Below, one piece after another: positions 20,588 through 27,171 of a stretch of DNA of 31,367 bases (the stretch's first letter is position 1; every line of letters begins with the position of its first letter). The notes beneath the pieces are model-generated. The model was not told the origin of the DNA and made no database searches. It was given only the letters and a program-made list of their open reading frames with translations. A program made the translations under genes and the position numbers. Source of the stretch: a bacterium (GTDB lineage Bacteria > JAUVQV01 > DATDCY01); assembly GCA_036524115.1 (NCBI GenBank), contig DATDCY010000292.1, positions 1-31,367 on the forward strand. Reading direction: 5' to 3'.

Positions 20588-20617
20588 ACTGTAGCCGCGG
20601 CCGACACCCCTTGTCAA
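20588..20617 (-). promoter_or_regulatory. Promoter of the lipoprotein gene
   Basis: Minus strand TTGACA (20617-20612, perfect), 18-base spacer, TACAGT (20593-20588, four of six). ATG 20580 follows the -10 box by seven bases, giving a predicted leader of zero to one base. Confidence 0.65.
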
Positions 20618-20620
20618 TCG

Positions 20621-20638
20621 GCCGGCGCGGCCGCCGGC
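20621..20638. repeat. Hairpin between divergent small genes
   Basis: GCCGGCG (20621-20627), loop CGGC, CGCCGGC (20632-20638), a perfect 7-bp stem between the lipoprotein promoter and the GTG start at 20659. In such GC-rich DNA a hairpin of this size may arise by chance. Confidence 0.35.
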
Positions 20639-20658
20639 GACGGCGAAAACAGCGGGCC

Positions 20659-20928
20659 GTGACGATCCCCGGCAACCCGAAGGAGTTCGCCCGCGACATC
20701 GCCGGCGGCTTCTTCGTCTTCAACCAGGCGACCTGCCGCCAGTTCGCGCCCGCGGAGCTCGCGACCCTCTACCGGCTCCTCGAGCACGTCGCCCGCGAGA
20801 TCCGGGCCGAGCAGATCCCGCTCGACCAGATCGTCGAGATCCAGCGGCGCAACCAGCGCCTCGGCCGGGCGAACACCGCGATGATGTTCATCCGCAACCA
20901 CGCCAAGCGCCACCGCATCGTCCTCTAG
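20659..20928 (+). CDS. Small protein of unknown function (89 residues)
   Basis: A short, soluble, helical and basic protein (PGNPKEFARDIAGGFFVFNQ at the N-terminus, RNHAKRHRIVL at the C-terminus) with one cysteine. I do not recognise a family. Support for it being real: a coherent hydrophobic/charged helix pattern, a stop codon shared with the convergent PhoH gene in CTAG, and a gap of the right size between two annotated genes. The start is GTG at 20659 (GTG ACG ATC); there is no clear Shine-Dalgarno sequence or promoter. In-frame codons further upstream run into the lipoprotein and desulfurase-like genes and are not credible. Confidence 0.6.
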   Translation: MTIPGNPKEFARDIAGGFFVFNQATCRQFAPAELATLYRLLEHVAREIRAEQIPLDQIVEIQRRNQRLGRANTAMMFIRNHAKRHRIVL

Positions 20929-22193
20929 AGCAGCACCGCGGCCTGTTCGGCGAGGGCGGAGCGCGCGCTCATCTCCAGCTGCAGGTAGCAGAAGTTCTCC
21001 TGCTCGATGAAGCGGCTGATGAGGTACGAGAGCCCGTTCGACGTCGCGTCCAGGTACGGCTGGTCGATCTGGTCGAGGTCGCCCGTGAGGACGATCTTCG
21101 TGCCCTCGCCGCAGCGCGTGATGATCGTCTTGACGTCGAGGGGCCGCAGGTTCTGCGCCTCGTCGACGATGAGGAAGCGCCGCGGCAGGCTGCGGCCGCG
21201 GATGTACGTCAGCGGCTCGATCTTCACGATGCCCGACTCGATGAGGTAGTCCGAGCTCTTGTAGCGCCCCGCCGCGCCGCGCGCGTCCTTGCGCTGGTCG
21301 CGGGGCGTGGCCACGATGACGTCGAGATTGTCGTGGACCGGCTGCATCCAGGGCCCGAGCTTCTCCTCGACCTGCCCGGGCAGGAAGCCGAGGTCCTGGC
21401 CGAGCGGGACGATCGGCCGCGCGACCATCACCTGCTCGTACCCGGTCCGCTCCGCCGGGGTCCGCGCCGCGCGGAAGTCCGCGGTCTGGTCGATCCCCGC
21501 CGCCAGCGCCAGCAAGGTCTTGCCGGTGCCGGCCTTGCCGGTGAGCGCGACGACGTCGATGTCGGGCGTCACGAGCGCGTCCAGCGCGCACTCCTGCTCC
21601 ACGTTCTTGGCGCTGATCCCCAGGACCGAGCGCCGCCGTCGCACCGGCTCGGGGTCCCCGCCGCCGCGCAGCCGCAGCAGCTGGTCGCCGTCGCGCCGGT
21701 AGACGACCGAGCGCACGTCGCAGCCCGCGCCCTCGGGGAGCAGGCGCCCGCAGCGCTGGAAGATCGTGGTCTTGTCGTTGCGGTAGTCCTGGGCCGCGAC
21801 GCCGAGCGCCTCGGACTTGATCCGCACCGCAAGGTCCTTCGAGACGAGCACCACCGGCTGGCGGCTGTGCGCGCCGAGGCGCACCGCGGTCATGATGATG
21901 CTGTTATCGGCGCTGGAGCGCGCGCGGCCCGGCACCTCCTCGTTGGTCTCGACGCGCAGGCTCCCGCCGTGGGGCAGCGGCACCCCGCGCGAGAGGTTGC
22001 CCTGCTCGCGGAACGAGTCGATGAGACGCAGCGCGTGGCGCACCGATGTCGGGATCTCGCCGTGGCCGCGCTTGAGTCCGTCGAGCTCCTCGATGACGGC
22101 GATGGGCAGCACGATCTCGTTGTCCTCGAAGCGCAGGAGCGCCTCGGGGTCGTGCACGAGGACGTTCGTGTCGATGACGTAGATCTTCTCCAT
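20925..22193 (-). CDS. PIN domain - PhoH ATPase fusion (PhoH2/YlaK type)
   Basis: A 422-residue two-domain protein. Residues 1-140 are a PIN nuclease domain with acidic residues in YVIDTNVLVHDPEAL (Asp8), EELDGL, ADNSIIMTA (Asp96) and VSKDLAVRIK (Asp120). Residues about 195-422 are a PhoH P-loop ATPase with Walker A GKAGTGKT (219-226), RPIVPLGQDLGFLPG, Walker B LIVDEAQNL (341-349; DEAQ) and LTGDLDQID. Proteins of this architecture have been reported as RNA helicases and RNases. The ATG at 22193 has GGGAGGGGG just upstream. It is the last gene of rpiB-pgi-phoH and begins 16 bases after pgi. Its stop shares CTAG with the small plus-strand gene. Confidence 0.92.
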   Translation of the reverse strand: MEKIYVIDTNVLVHDPEALLRFEDNEIVLPIAVIEELDGLKRGHGEIPTSVRHALRLIDSFREQGNLSRGVPLPHGGSLRVETNEEVPGRARSSADNSIIMTAVRLGAHSRQPVVLVSKDLAVRIKSEALGVAAQDYRNDKTTIFQRCGRLLPEGAGCDVRSVVYRRDGDQLLRLRGGGDPEPVRRRRSVLGISAKNVEQECALDALVTPDIDVVALTGKAGTGKTLLALAAGIDQTADFRAARTPAERTGYEQVMVARPIVPLGQDLGFLPGQVEEKLGPWMQPVHDNLDVIVATPRDQRKDARGAAGRYKSSDYLIESGIVKIEPLTYIRGRSLPRRFLIVDEAQNLRPLDVKTIITRCGEGTKIVLTGDLDQIDQPYLDATSNGLSYLISRFIEQENFCYLQLEMSARSALAEQAAVLL

Positions 22194-22209
22194 GGCCCCC
22201 TCCCGCGCT

Positions 22210-23907
22210 TCAGGCCGGCGGTGCGACCGCCCCCGCCAGCGACCGCAGGGCCGCGGCGACCCCCGGCCCCTCCTCCCCCACGCACACCCGCAGCACCCGC
22301 CGCCCGACGGCCTCGAGCGCCCGCAGATCGCCGATGGACTGCGCGCTCTTGAGCACGCCGAACCCGATTGAGCCCGCCCCCGACCCGAAGTCGTCGGGGA
22401 TCGTCTCGTCGTCCGCGTTCGCACTCACCAGCTGGATGAAGACGCCTCCCGGCCCGCCCTTGTGGAGCTGGCCCGTGGAGTGCAGGAACCGCGGGCCGAA
22501 CCCCGCGGTCACGGCGCGCCCCGTGCGCGCGCGCACCGCCGCGCCCAGCTCCTCCAGGGCCGCCGCCGCGCCCCCCGGGTCCACGAACGCCTGGAGACCG
22601 ACGAAGTCACCCGGCTGCGCCGCCGCCAGCAGGCGCATGATCTGCGCGGGCGCGGCGCCCGCATCGACCTCGCTCGCGGCCACCGGGAGCGCCCCCCGCT
22701 CGCGGTAGGCGGCGATCACCGCGCGGGCCTCGCGCTTGGCGGCCTCGACGTCCGGCTGGTCGAACGGGTTCACCCCGAGCAGGTGGCCGGCCACCGCGGT
22801 CGCGAACTCCCAGCGGAAGAACTCGCCGCCGAGTTCCAGCCGGTCCGCGATGCGCAGCTCCAGCACCGGGTGCCCCGCGGCCGCAAGGGCGTCGGGCACG
22901 CCGTCGTGATCGCGGTCCCCGTCGAGCAGCAGGAACACGAAGAGCCGCTCCGGGCGATACTGCCCCGGGGTCGCGGGGCGCTCGCCCGTGACGGGGACGA
23001 TGCCACGCCCCTGCTTGCCCGTGCTCTCGGCGACCAGCTGCTCGACCCAGGCACCGAAACCAGCGATCCGCTCCGAGCAGACGATGGTCAGCTTGTCCCG
23101 CCCGATGAGGGCCATGGCCCCGGCCAGCGCTCCGAGCGCGACGCCGGGGTTCGTGTCCGCCACCCCCGCCGCGCACCGCGCGGCCATGGCCTGCGCGGAG
23201 GCGAGCAGCCGCTCCAGGTTGACGCCGTCGAGCGCGGCGGGCACCAGGCCGAAGTGCGTCAGCGCCGAGAAGCGCCCACCCACGTCCGGGTCGTTGAGGA
23301 AGACCTCCCGCGCGCCGATGCGCCGCCCCATCTCCTCGAGCGACGAGCCCGGATCCGTGACGATCACGAAGCGCCGGCCTGCCGCCGCCGCGCCCAGGCG
23401 CGCCGCGGCCGCCGCGTGGAAGTACTTGAAGAACGAGAGCGTCTCGACGGTGCCCCCGGACTTCGTCGAGACCACGTACAGACTGCTGTCGGGCGGGTGG
23501 CGTGCGGCTGCGGCGCGGACCGCGACGGGGTCCGTGCTGTCGAGGACGGCGACGGGGGGATGGCCGGGCGCCGCGCCAAACGTCGCCGTGAACAGCTCGG
23601 GGGCCAGGCTCGAGCCGCCCATCCCCAGGAGCAGCGCCTCCCGGATGCCCTCGGCGCGCACTCCCCGGGCAAACGCCGCGATCCGCGGCAGCTCGCGCAT
23701 CATGTCCGCCGGAGCGCGCAGCCAGCCGAGGCGGTTTGCGACCTCTGCAGGCGCCGGCTGCCAGAGCGTGTGGTCGCCGGCCCAGATGCGCGCGGCGGCG
23801 CGCGCGGCGGTGCAACGGGCAAGCGCCGCGGCGAACGCGTCGCGGCAGGTCGCGTCCAGCAGCAGCCGGGCCCGCGGCGCGCCCGCGGCCGGCTGCGGGG
23901 CGCTCAC
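22210..23907 (-). CDS. pgi: Glucose-6-phosphate isomerase (type found in transaldolase-PGI fusions)
   Basis: A 565-residue SIS-fold enzyme interconverting glucose 6-phosphate and fructose 6-phosphate. First sugar isomerase domain: LLLGMGGSSLAPELF and VVSTKSGGTVETLSFFKYF; then VVIVTDPGSSL-like FVIVTDPGSSLEEMG, a GGRFSALTHFGLVPAAL segment, and STGKQGRGIVPVTGE. The C-terminal HSTGQLHKGGPGGVFIQL region holds the conserved His/Lys. The sequence resembles the PGI half of bifunctional transaldolase/PGI proteins more than the E. coli enzyme, but no transaldolase domain is attached here. The GTG start at 23907 overlaps the rpiB stop (GTGA), with AAGGAGGGGG upstream. Confidence 0.88.
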   Translation of the reverse strand: MSAPQPAAGAPRARLLLDATCRDAFAAALARCTAARAAARIWAGDHTLWQPAPAEVANRLGWLRAPADMMRELPRIAAFARGVRAEGIREALLLGMGGSSLAPELFTATFGAAPGHPPVAVLDSTDPVAVRAAAARHPPDSSLYVVSTKSGGTVETLSFFKYFHAAAAARLGAAAAGRRFVIVTDPGSSLEEMGRRIGAREVFLNDPDVGGRFSALTHFGLVPAALDGVNLERLLASAQAMAARCAAGVADTNPGVALGALAGAMALIGRDKLTIVCSERIAGFGAWVEQLVAESTGKQGRGIVPVTGERPATPGQYRPERLFVFLLLDGDRDHDGVPDALAAAGHPVLELRIADRLELGGEFFRWEFATAVAGHLLGVNPFDQPDVEAAKREARAVIAAYRERGALPVAASEVDAGAAPAQIMRLLAAAQPGDFVGLQAFVDPGGAAAALEELGAAVRARTGRAVTAGFGPRFLHSTGQLHKGGPGGVFIQLVSANADDETIPDDFGSGAGSIGFGVLKSAQSIGDLRALEAVGRRVLRVCVGEEGPGVAAALRSLAGAVAPPA

Positions 23908-24383
23908 GCCCCCTCCTTCTTCTCCCAGCTCCCGGGGCCGTAGCGCTTCCCCAGGTCCTCCATCTTGCCCAGGCGCCGGCGGTACCGCTCCTCCGGGACG
24001 AACCGCGCCGCGAGGAACGCCTTCACCGCATCCCGCGCCAGCTCGATGCCGATGACGCGCGCGCCCAGCGCCAGGACGTTCATGTCGTCGTGCTCGACGC
24101 CCTGGCGCGCCGAGTAGCAGTCGTGCCCCACGCCGGCGCGGATCCCCTCCATGCGGTTGGCGGCCATCACCGCGCCGATCCCGCTGCCGCACAGCAGCAG
24201 CCCGCGGTCGACTTCGCCGCTCCGGATCGCCAGGCCGAGCTTTTCGGCCGCGTCCGGATAGTCGGACGGCTCCTGCGAGTGCACGCCCAGGTCCTGGACG
24301 GTGTGGCCGAGCGAGCGGATGAACGGCACCAGTTCCTGCTTCAGGGGGAATCCGCCGTGGTCGGACGCGATCGCGATGCGCAT
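23904..24383 (-). CDS. rpiB: Ribose-5-phosphate isomerase B
   Basis: A 159-residue enzyme interconverting ribose 5-phosphate and ribulose 5-phosphate (LacA/RpiB family, unrelated to RpiA). MRIAIASDHGGFPLK gives the phosphate/substrate residues Asp8-His9. Cys65 in LLLCGSGIGA is the usual catalytic base. NRMEGIRAGVGHD and EHDDMNVLALGARVIG complete the signature. It is slightly longer than the usual 145-150 residues because of a charged tail (GPGSWEKKEGA). The start ATG at 24383 has GGGAGGG about nine bases upstream. It is first in an operon with pgi and phoH, and has a good promoter at 24408-24437. Confidence 0.95.
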   Translation of the reverse strand: MRIAIASDHGGFPLKQELVPFIRSLGHTVQDLGVHSQEPSDYPDAAEKLGLAIRSGEVDRGLLLCGSGIGAVMAANRMEGIRAGVGHDCYSARQGVEHDDMNVLALGARVIGIELARDAVKAFLAARFVPEERYRRRLGKMEDLGKRYGPGSWEKKEGA

Positions 24384-24407
24384 GGTCGTAAGCCCTCCCT
24401 GCCGATG

Positions 24408-24437
24408 GTTGTAGCCTCCGCGCCGTCGCGCTGTCAA
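24408..24437 (-). promoter_or_regulatory. Promoter of rpiB-pgi-phoH
   Basis: Minus strand TTGACA (24437-24432, perfect), 18-base spacer, TACAAC (24413-24408, four of six). The leader is about 20 bases and includes the GGGAGGG site of rpiB. Confidence 0.6.
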
Positions 24438-24461
24438 TCGCGCGCACGCGGCGGCCGGCCC

Positions 24462-24490
24462 TTGACGAGGGGCGCGCGGCAGATTCAAAT
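24462..24490 (+). promoter_or_regulatory. Promoter of the amidohydrolase gene
   Basis: TTGACG (24462-24467), 17-base spacer, TCAAAT (24485-24490, four of six). The expected start site coincides with A of the ATG at 24497, so the mRNA would be leaderless; no Shine-Dalgarno sequence is present. Confidence 0.6.
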
Positions 24491-24496
24491 GGCCCG

Positions 24497-25315
24497 ATGG
24501 AAGTGCGTGGGCCCGTCATCGACATCCACACCCACGCGTTCCCGGATGCGCTGGCGCCGCGGGCGATCGCCCACCTGGAGCGCCGGGCCAACGTCACGGC
24601 GGCGCTCGACGGCACGGCCGGCGCCCTCGTGGCCTCGATGGACCGCGCCGGGATCGCGGCCTCGGTCGTCTGCGCCGTGGCCACCGCGCCGGCGCAATTC
24701 GAGCCGATCCTGCGCTGGTGCGCGGCGATCGGCTCCGCCCGCCTGCTCCCGTTCCCCTCGGTGCACCCCGGCGCCCGGGACGCGGCCGCCGAGGCCGCGC
24801 AGGTCGCGGCCGGCGGCTTCCGCGGCGTCAAGCTGCACCCGGAGTACCAGGACTTCTTCGCCGACGACCCCGCGCTCGATCCGCTGTACCGCGCCCTCGA
24901 GGAGCGGGGCCTGGTCGCCCTGTTCCACGCCGGGCACGACATCGGCTACCCGGACTCCGACCGCGCGGCGCCGGCGCGGCTCCTGGCGGTCCACCGCGCC
25001 TTCCCCCGGCTGCCGATCGTCGCCTCGCACCTCGGCGGCTTCCGCCGCTGGGACGAGGTCGCGGCGCAGGTCGTGGGCAGCGGCCTGTGGCTCGACACCA
25101 GCTACACGATCGGCCACATCCCCCCGCAGTTGCTGCGGGAGATCCTCCTCGGGCACCGCCCCGACCGGCTGCTGTTCGGCTCGGACTCGCCCTGGGAGGA
25201 CCAGCGGTCGGCGCTCGCATCCGTGAGGGCGCTGGATCTGCCCCCAGCCCTGGAGGAGCGCATCCTGGGCATCAACGCCGCCTCCTTGCTCGGAATCGCC
25301 CTCGCTCACCCCTGA
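24497..25315 (+). CDS. Amidohydrolase-family TIM-barrel metal hydrolase
   Basis: A 272-residue amidohydrolase of the 'amidohydrolase-related' (ACMSD/uracil-5-carboxylate decarboxylase-like) branch. Metal ligands visible: His11 and His13 in VIDIHTHAF, His144 in LFHAGHD or His178 in VASHLGGF, and Asp230 in LLFGSDSPWED. Lys112 in GVKLHPEYQ sits on a neighbouring strand. Substrate unknown: members include decarboxylases and hydrolases of cyclic or aromatic compounds. The start ATG at 24497 (MEVRGPVIDIH) agrees with the family N-terminus and with a promoter that places the transcript start at the ATG. It is a single-gene unit, divergent from rpiB. The last codons overlap an inverted repeat. Confidence 0.88.
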   Translation: MEVRGPVIDIHTHAFPDALAPRAIAHLERRANVTAALDGTAGALVASMDRAGIAASVVCAVATAPAQFEPILRWCAAIGSARLLPFPSVHPGARDAAAEAAQVAAGGFRGVKLHPEYQDFFADDPALDPLYRALEERGLVALFHAGHDIGYPDSDRAAPARLLAVHRAFPRLPIVASHLGGFRRWDEVAAQVVGSGLWLDTSYTIGHIPPQLLREILLGHRPDRLLFGSDSPWEDQRSALASVRALDLPPALEERILGINAASLLGIALAHP

Positions 25316-25370
25316 AGGGGCTCCGTCGGCAAGCAGCCGCGCGGTAGTTCGCGGACCTTGTCCCTTCAGG
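25311..25370 (+). repeat. Inverted repeat spanning the amidohydrolase stop codon
   Basis: CCTGAAGGG (25311-25319, containing the TGA stop) pairs with CCCTTCAGG (25362-25370). Inside, CCGCG and CGCGG form a second short stem. No T-run follows, so it is at best a Rho-type or RNA-protecting structure. Confidence 0.5.
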
Positions 25371-25444
25371 CTCCGCAACCCAAGCTTCCAAGGGAGAGCG
25401 AGAGCGAATCCCGTCCCATTGGTGAGCCTAGGCTGCCTGGGCGA

Positions 25445-25570
25445 GAGCGAGCGGATTTTTGCGTTCGGACAAGGCAGCGGAAATGGGCGCGCGGAGGTGG
25501 CCTCGTGGCCACCGCACAAGCAGCCCTTTCCGCAACGCAGTCCGGGCGCGAAAAGCCCTCGCTATCGACC
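25445..25570 (+). ncRNA. Hairpin repeat, copy A (candidate structured RNA)
   Basis: A 126-base unit. Nested helices: TTTTTGCG/CGCGAAAA (25456-25463 with 25547-25554), TCGGAC/GTCCGG (25465-25470 with 25540-25545), GCGGAAA/TTTCCGC (25477-25483 with 25527-25533) and GGTGGCC/GGCCACC (25496-25502 with 25507-25513). The internal loops AAGGCA and AACGC are kept in copy B. The two U-G wobbles needed are wobbles only if the plus strand is the RNA. Confidence 0.6.
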
Positions 25571-25610
25571 CGGGCCTCAGCTGCACTGGCTGCCCGCGAG
25601 CAGTCATGCG

Positions 25611-25674
25611 GGGATTTTTCGTCCTGGCAAGGCAGGACGCAAACTCGCGAGGAGGCGTCCTGACGCGGGTCCCA
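25611..25674 (+). repeat. Partial or degenerate third hairpin unit
   Basis: It begins like the full copies (GGATTTTTCGTCCTGGCAAG) and contains its own 8-bp stem CAGGACGC/GCGTCCTG (25633-25640 with 25655-25662) in place of the second helix. The central GGTGGCC arm and the 3' CGCGAAAA arm are missing, so it looks like a truncated or rearranged member. Confidence 0.5.
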
Positions 25675-25800
25675 GAGCGAGCGGATTTTCGTGTCCTGGC
25701 AAGGCAGCCCGGATGGGCGCGCGGAGGTGGCCTGGTGGCCACCGCACAAGCAGCCCTCCGGGCAACGCTGCCAGGGCGCGAAAAGCCCTCGCTATGGACC
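25675..25800 (+). ncRNA. Hairpin repeat, copy B (candidate structured RNA)
   Basis: Same 126-base length as copy A with no gap; 18 differences by my count (about 86% identity). Helices: TTTTCGTG/CGCGAAAA, CCTGGC/GCCAGG (25695-25700 with 25770-25775), GCCCGGA/TCCGGGC (25707-25713 with 25757-25763), GGTGGCC/GGCCACC. Six pairs differ from copy A on both sides and still pair. It ends five bases before the stop of the C39-like gene. Confidence 0.6.
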
Positions 25801-25805
25801 TGCGC

Positions 25806-26690
25806 CTATGGCTTGAGTGCCTCCCGGTTCAGGATGCAGGCGAGGCTGACGAGCGCGCGCCGCTCGTCGCGCGGCCGCATATGCAGGCCATAGGCGCGCG
25901 CCACGACCGCGAGATTGCGCAGTTCCGTCCGGTAGAAGCGCTTCGAGACCTCCCCGTCCCAGGCCGCCACCGTCTCCACGAGCAGCGGCGCCGCGCGCAC
26001 GAGGAACCGCCACGCCGCGTAGCTGTCGTCGGCCCGCGGCGGATGGCGCCTGCCGAAGATCGCCAGGACGTCGCCAAGGTACCGGTCCCACCCCTCGCGC
26101 AGGTCCTCCCGGCGACGCAACCCCTCGACGAGCTCGTTGTCGACGACGCCCCGCGGATGGCGACGCCGTTCGCGCGGCCGGACCGCGATGAAGAAGAAGT
26201 ACGGGTCCGTCTCCCCCGTCTCCCTGCGGAAATGCGCCCAGCGTCGCCGCAGGGCGTCCGGCTTGACAAGGGCCGCCACGTCCAGCGCCTTGGGGTCGAA
26301 GAGCGCGACGCCGTTGCGGTTGGCGCCCGCGACGGAGACCCAGTGCATCCAGTTGTCCACGCAGAGGATGCAGGGCTGTCCGTTCTGCGCGTACCGCATG
26401 AGGCTGCGGAAGGCCGCGGGGAAATGCCGATAGCTCCGGAAGACCGCCTCGCAGCCGTACCGGCGCGCCGCCTTCGCGATGCCGCCCTCGTCCGTCCCCC
26501 AGAAGGTGGTCTGGGATGCCCTGCGCAGGTCCTTTTCGTCGACGCTCTTGCCGAGAAAGGTCAGGGCGTACCGCAGGGCGGCCGCGCCGCAGGAGTACTC
26601 CTTGTGCTGCTGTTCGAACGCCACGGGCCCGCCCGCCTTTCCTCCGTACCGCACCGCACGCGGGAGGCACTCGCACCTGGTGACGCCCAC
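25806..26690 (-). CDS. C39-like papain-fold putative cysteine peptidase with extra C-terminal domain
   Basis: A 294-residue protein. Its N-terminal half has the catalytic layout of C39/papain-like peptidases: Gln28 (oxyanion), Cys34 in EYSCGAAALRYAL, His116 in VDNWMHWVSVAG and Asp132 in ALFDPKAL. This predicts cysteine peptidase or related transferase activity. The C-terminal half (about 160-294) is helical and Arg/Glu rich, with no family I recognise. There is no obvious signal peptide or ABC transporter, unlike bacteriocin-processing C39 transporters. The reported start is GTG 26690, three to four bases from a predicted transcript start; GTG 26624 (VAFEQQHKEYSCG) preceded by GGAGG at a long spacing is an alternative. 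It sits between hairpin repeats and a lower-GC stretch, so it may be an acquired gene. Confidence 0.72.
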   Translation of the reverse strand: MGVTRCECLPRAVRYGGKAGGPVAFEQQHKEYSCGAAALRYALTFLGKSVDEKDLRRASQTTFWGTDEGGIAKAARRYGCEAVFRSYRHFPAAFRSLMRYAQNGQPCILCVDNWMHWVSVAGANRNGVALFDPKALDVAALVKPDALRRRWAHFRRETGETDPYFFFIAVRPRERRRHPRGVVDNELVEGLRRREDLREGWDRYLGDVLAIFGRRHPPRADDSYAAWRFLVRAAPLLVETVAAWDGEVSKRFYRTELRNLAVVARAYGLHMRPRDERRALVSLACILNREALKP

Positions 26691-26699
26691 GTGCAGGGC

Positions 26700-26728
26700 A
26701 AGGTAGGCCGGGAGATTTGTCCTGTCAA
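26700..26728 (-). promoter_or_regulatory. Promoter of the C39-like gene
   Basis: Minus strand TTGACA (26728-26723, perfect), 17-base spacer, TACCTT (26705-26700, three of six). The start site would be about three bases before GTG 26690. It lies in locally AT-richer DNA (26710-26800). Confidence 0.55.
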
Positions 26729-26774
26729 TAGAGCGTTGAGTAATCGTGTCTTATCAAGCTCTTTGCGCCACAGA

Positions 26775-26798
26775 CCTGTGACTGAATATCAACACAGG
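26775..26798. repeat. Short inverted repeat in AT-richer spacer
   Basis: CCTGTG (26775-26780) and CACAGG (26793-26798) around 12 bases, in the 221-base gap between the C39-like and Lys-rich genes. This gap also has GCGCCGC/GCGGCGC (26861-26867 with 26886-26892). Either could be a weak operator or terminator; no T-run is present. Confidence 0.3.
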
Positions 26799-26911
26799 AA
26801 TGACGACGTCCGGAGGTTGCCGCCCTGTGTTCCCGCATGGCGATGAAGTGCCCGCGAGGAGCGCCGCCCGGGGCGGGTGCACCGAGCGGCGCGAAACGGA
26901 AGCGGGCGGAG

Positions 26912-27136
26912 CTACTCCTTCTTCGCCTTCTTCCCCTTGGGAGGCGCCGCGCGGCGCAGCGCGTGCGTCGTCCGCCGGTAGTCCCGGCGGATGCGCGCGA
27001 GCTTCTCGCCCTCCTTGGCCTCCTTCGCCTGCTCGCGCGCCTTCTTCAGCTGCGCGAGGCGCTTCTTGAGCGTCGCCTTGTCCTTCGCGGCCTTCGGTTT
27101 CGCCGCTCCGGCCTTCTTCCCCTTCTCTGCCGCCAT
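26912..27136 (-). CDS. Small lysine/alanine-rich basic protein (74 residues)
   Basis: A very basic protein with a Lys/Ala-rich N-terminal tail (KGKKAGAAKPKAAKDKA), a central heptad-like helix (LKKRLAQLKKAREQAKEAKE) that may form a coiled coil, and a basic end (PKGKKAKKE). No cysteine or membrane segment. The composition suggests nucleic-acid binding (histone-like or ribosome-associated), but that is only inference; I do not recognise a family. The start ATG at 27136 has GGGAGGA about ten bases upstream. It follows miaB by 35 bases on the same strand and is probably in its transcript. Confidence 0.72.
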   Translation of the reverse strand: MAAEKGKKAGAAKPKAAKDKATLKKRLAQLKKAREQAKEAKEGEKLARIRRDYRRTTHALRRAAPPKGKKAKKE

Positions 27137-27171
27137 GCTCGCATTCCTCCCTGTTCGTTGTACTCCCGCTG

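Larger units (their letters stand above)
25316..25805. other. Gene-free region with tandem hairpin repeats (490 bp)
   Basis: No credible gene. The open frames here on both strands are produced by the repeats themselves and encode Ser/Arg/Ala-rich strings. The region holds the stop-codon inverted repeat (25311-25370), a 10-bp palindrome AGCCTAGGCT near 25425, two full hairpin repeats (25445-25570 and 25675-25800) exactly 230 bases apart, and a partial third unit between them. Confidence 0.7.

Noticed and set aside
20621-20638. Terminator between the lipoprotein and 89-residue genes
   Set aside because: The two genes are divergent, so a terminator is not expected, and no T-run follows; kept only as a hairpin.
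22210-24942. A 910-codon minus-strand open frame upstream of and including pgi
   Set aside because: The upstream part reads antisense to the amidohydrolase and out of frame through rpiB; pgi proper starts at GTG 23907.
25428-25749. Short minus-strand frames with a repeated C-G-G-H-x-A-T-S-A-R-P type string
   Set aside because: The repeated peptides are a consequence of the DNA hairpin repeats; substitutions between copies preserve base pairing, not protein sequence.
25445-25800. CRISPR array or integron attC sites
   Set aside because: Only two full units of 126 bases with no uniform short spacers, and no attC R-box pattern or integrase gene; the covarying hairpin explanation fits better.
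25419-26846. A 475-codon plus-strand open frame through the hairpin repeats and antisense to the C39-like gene
   Set aside because: It reads through the repeats and the complement of a supported gene; no start context or family features.
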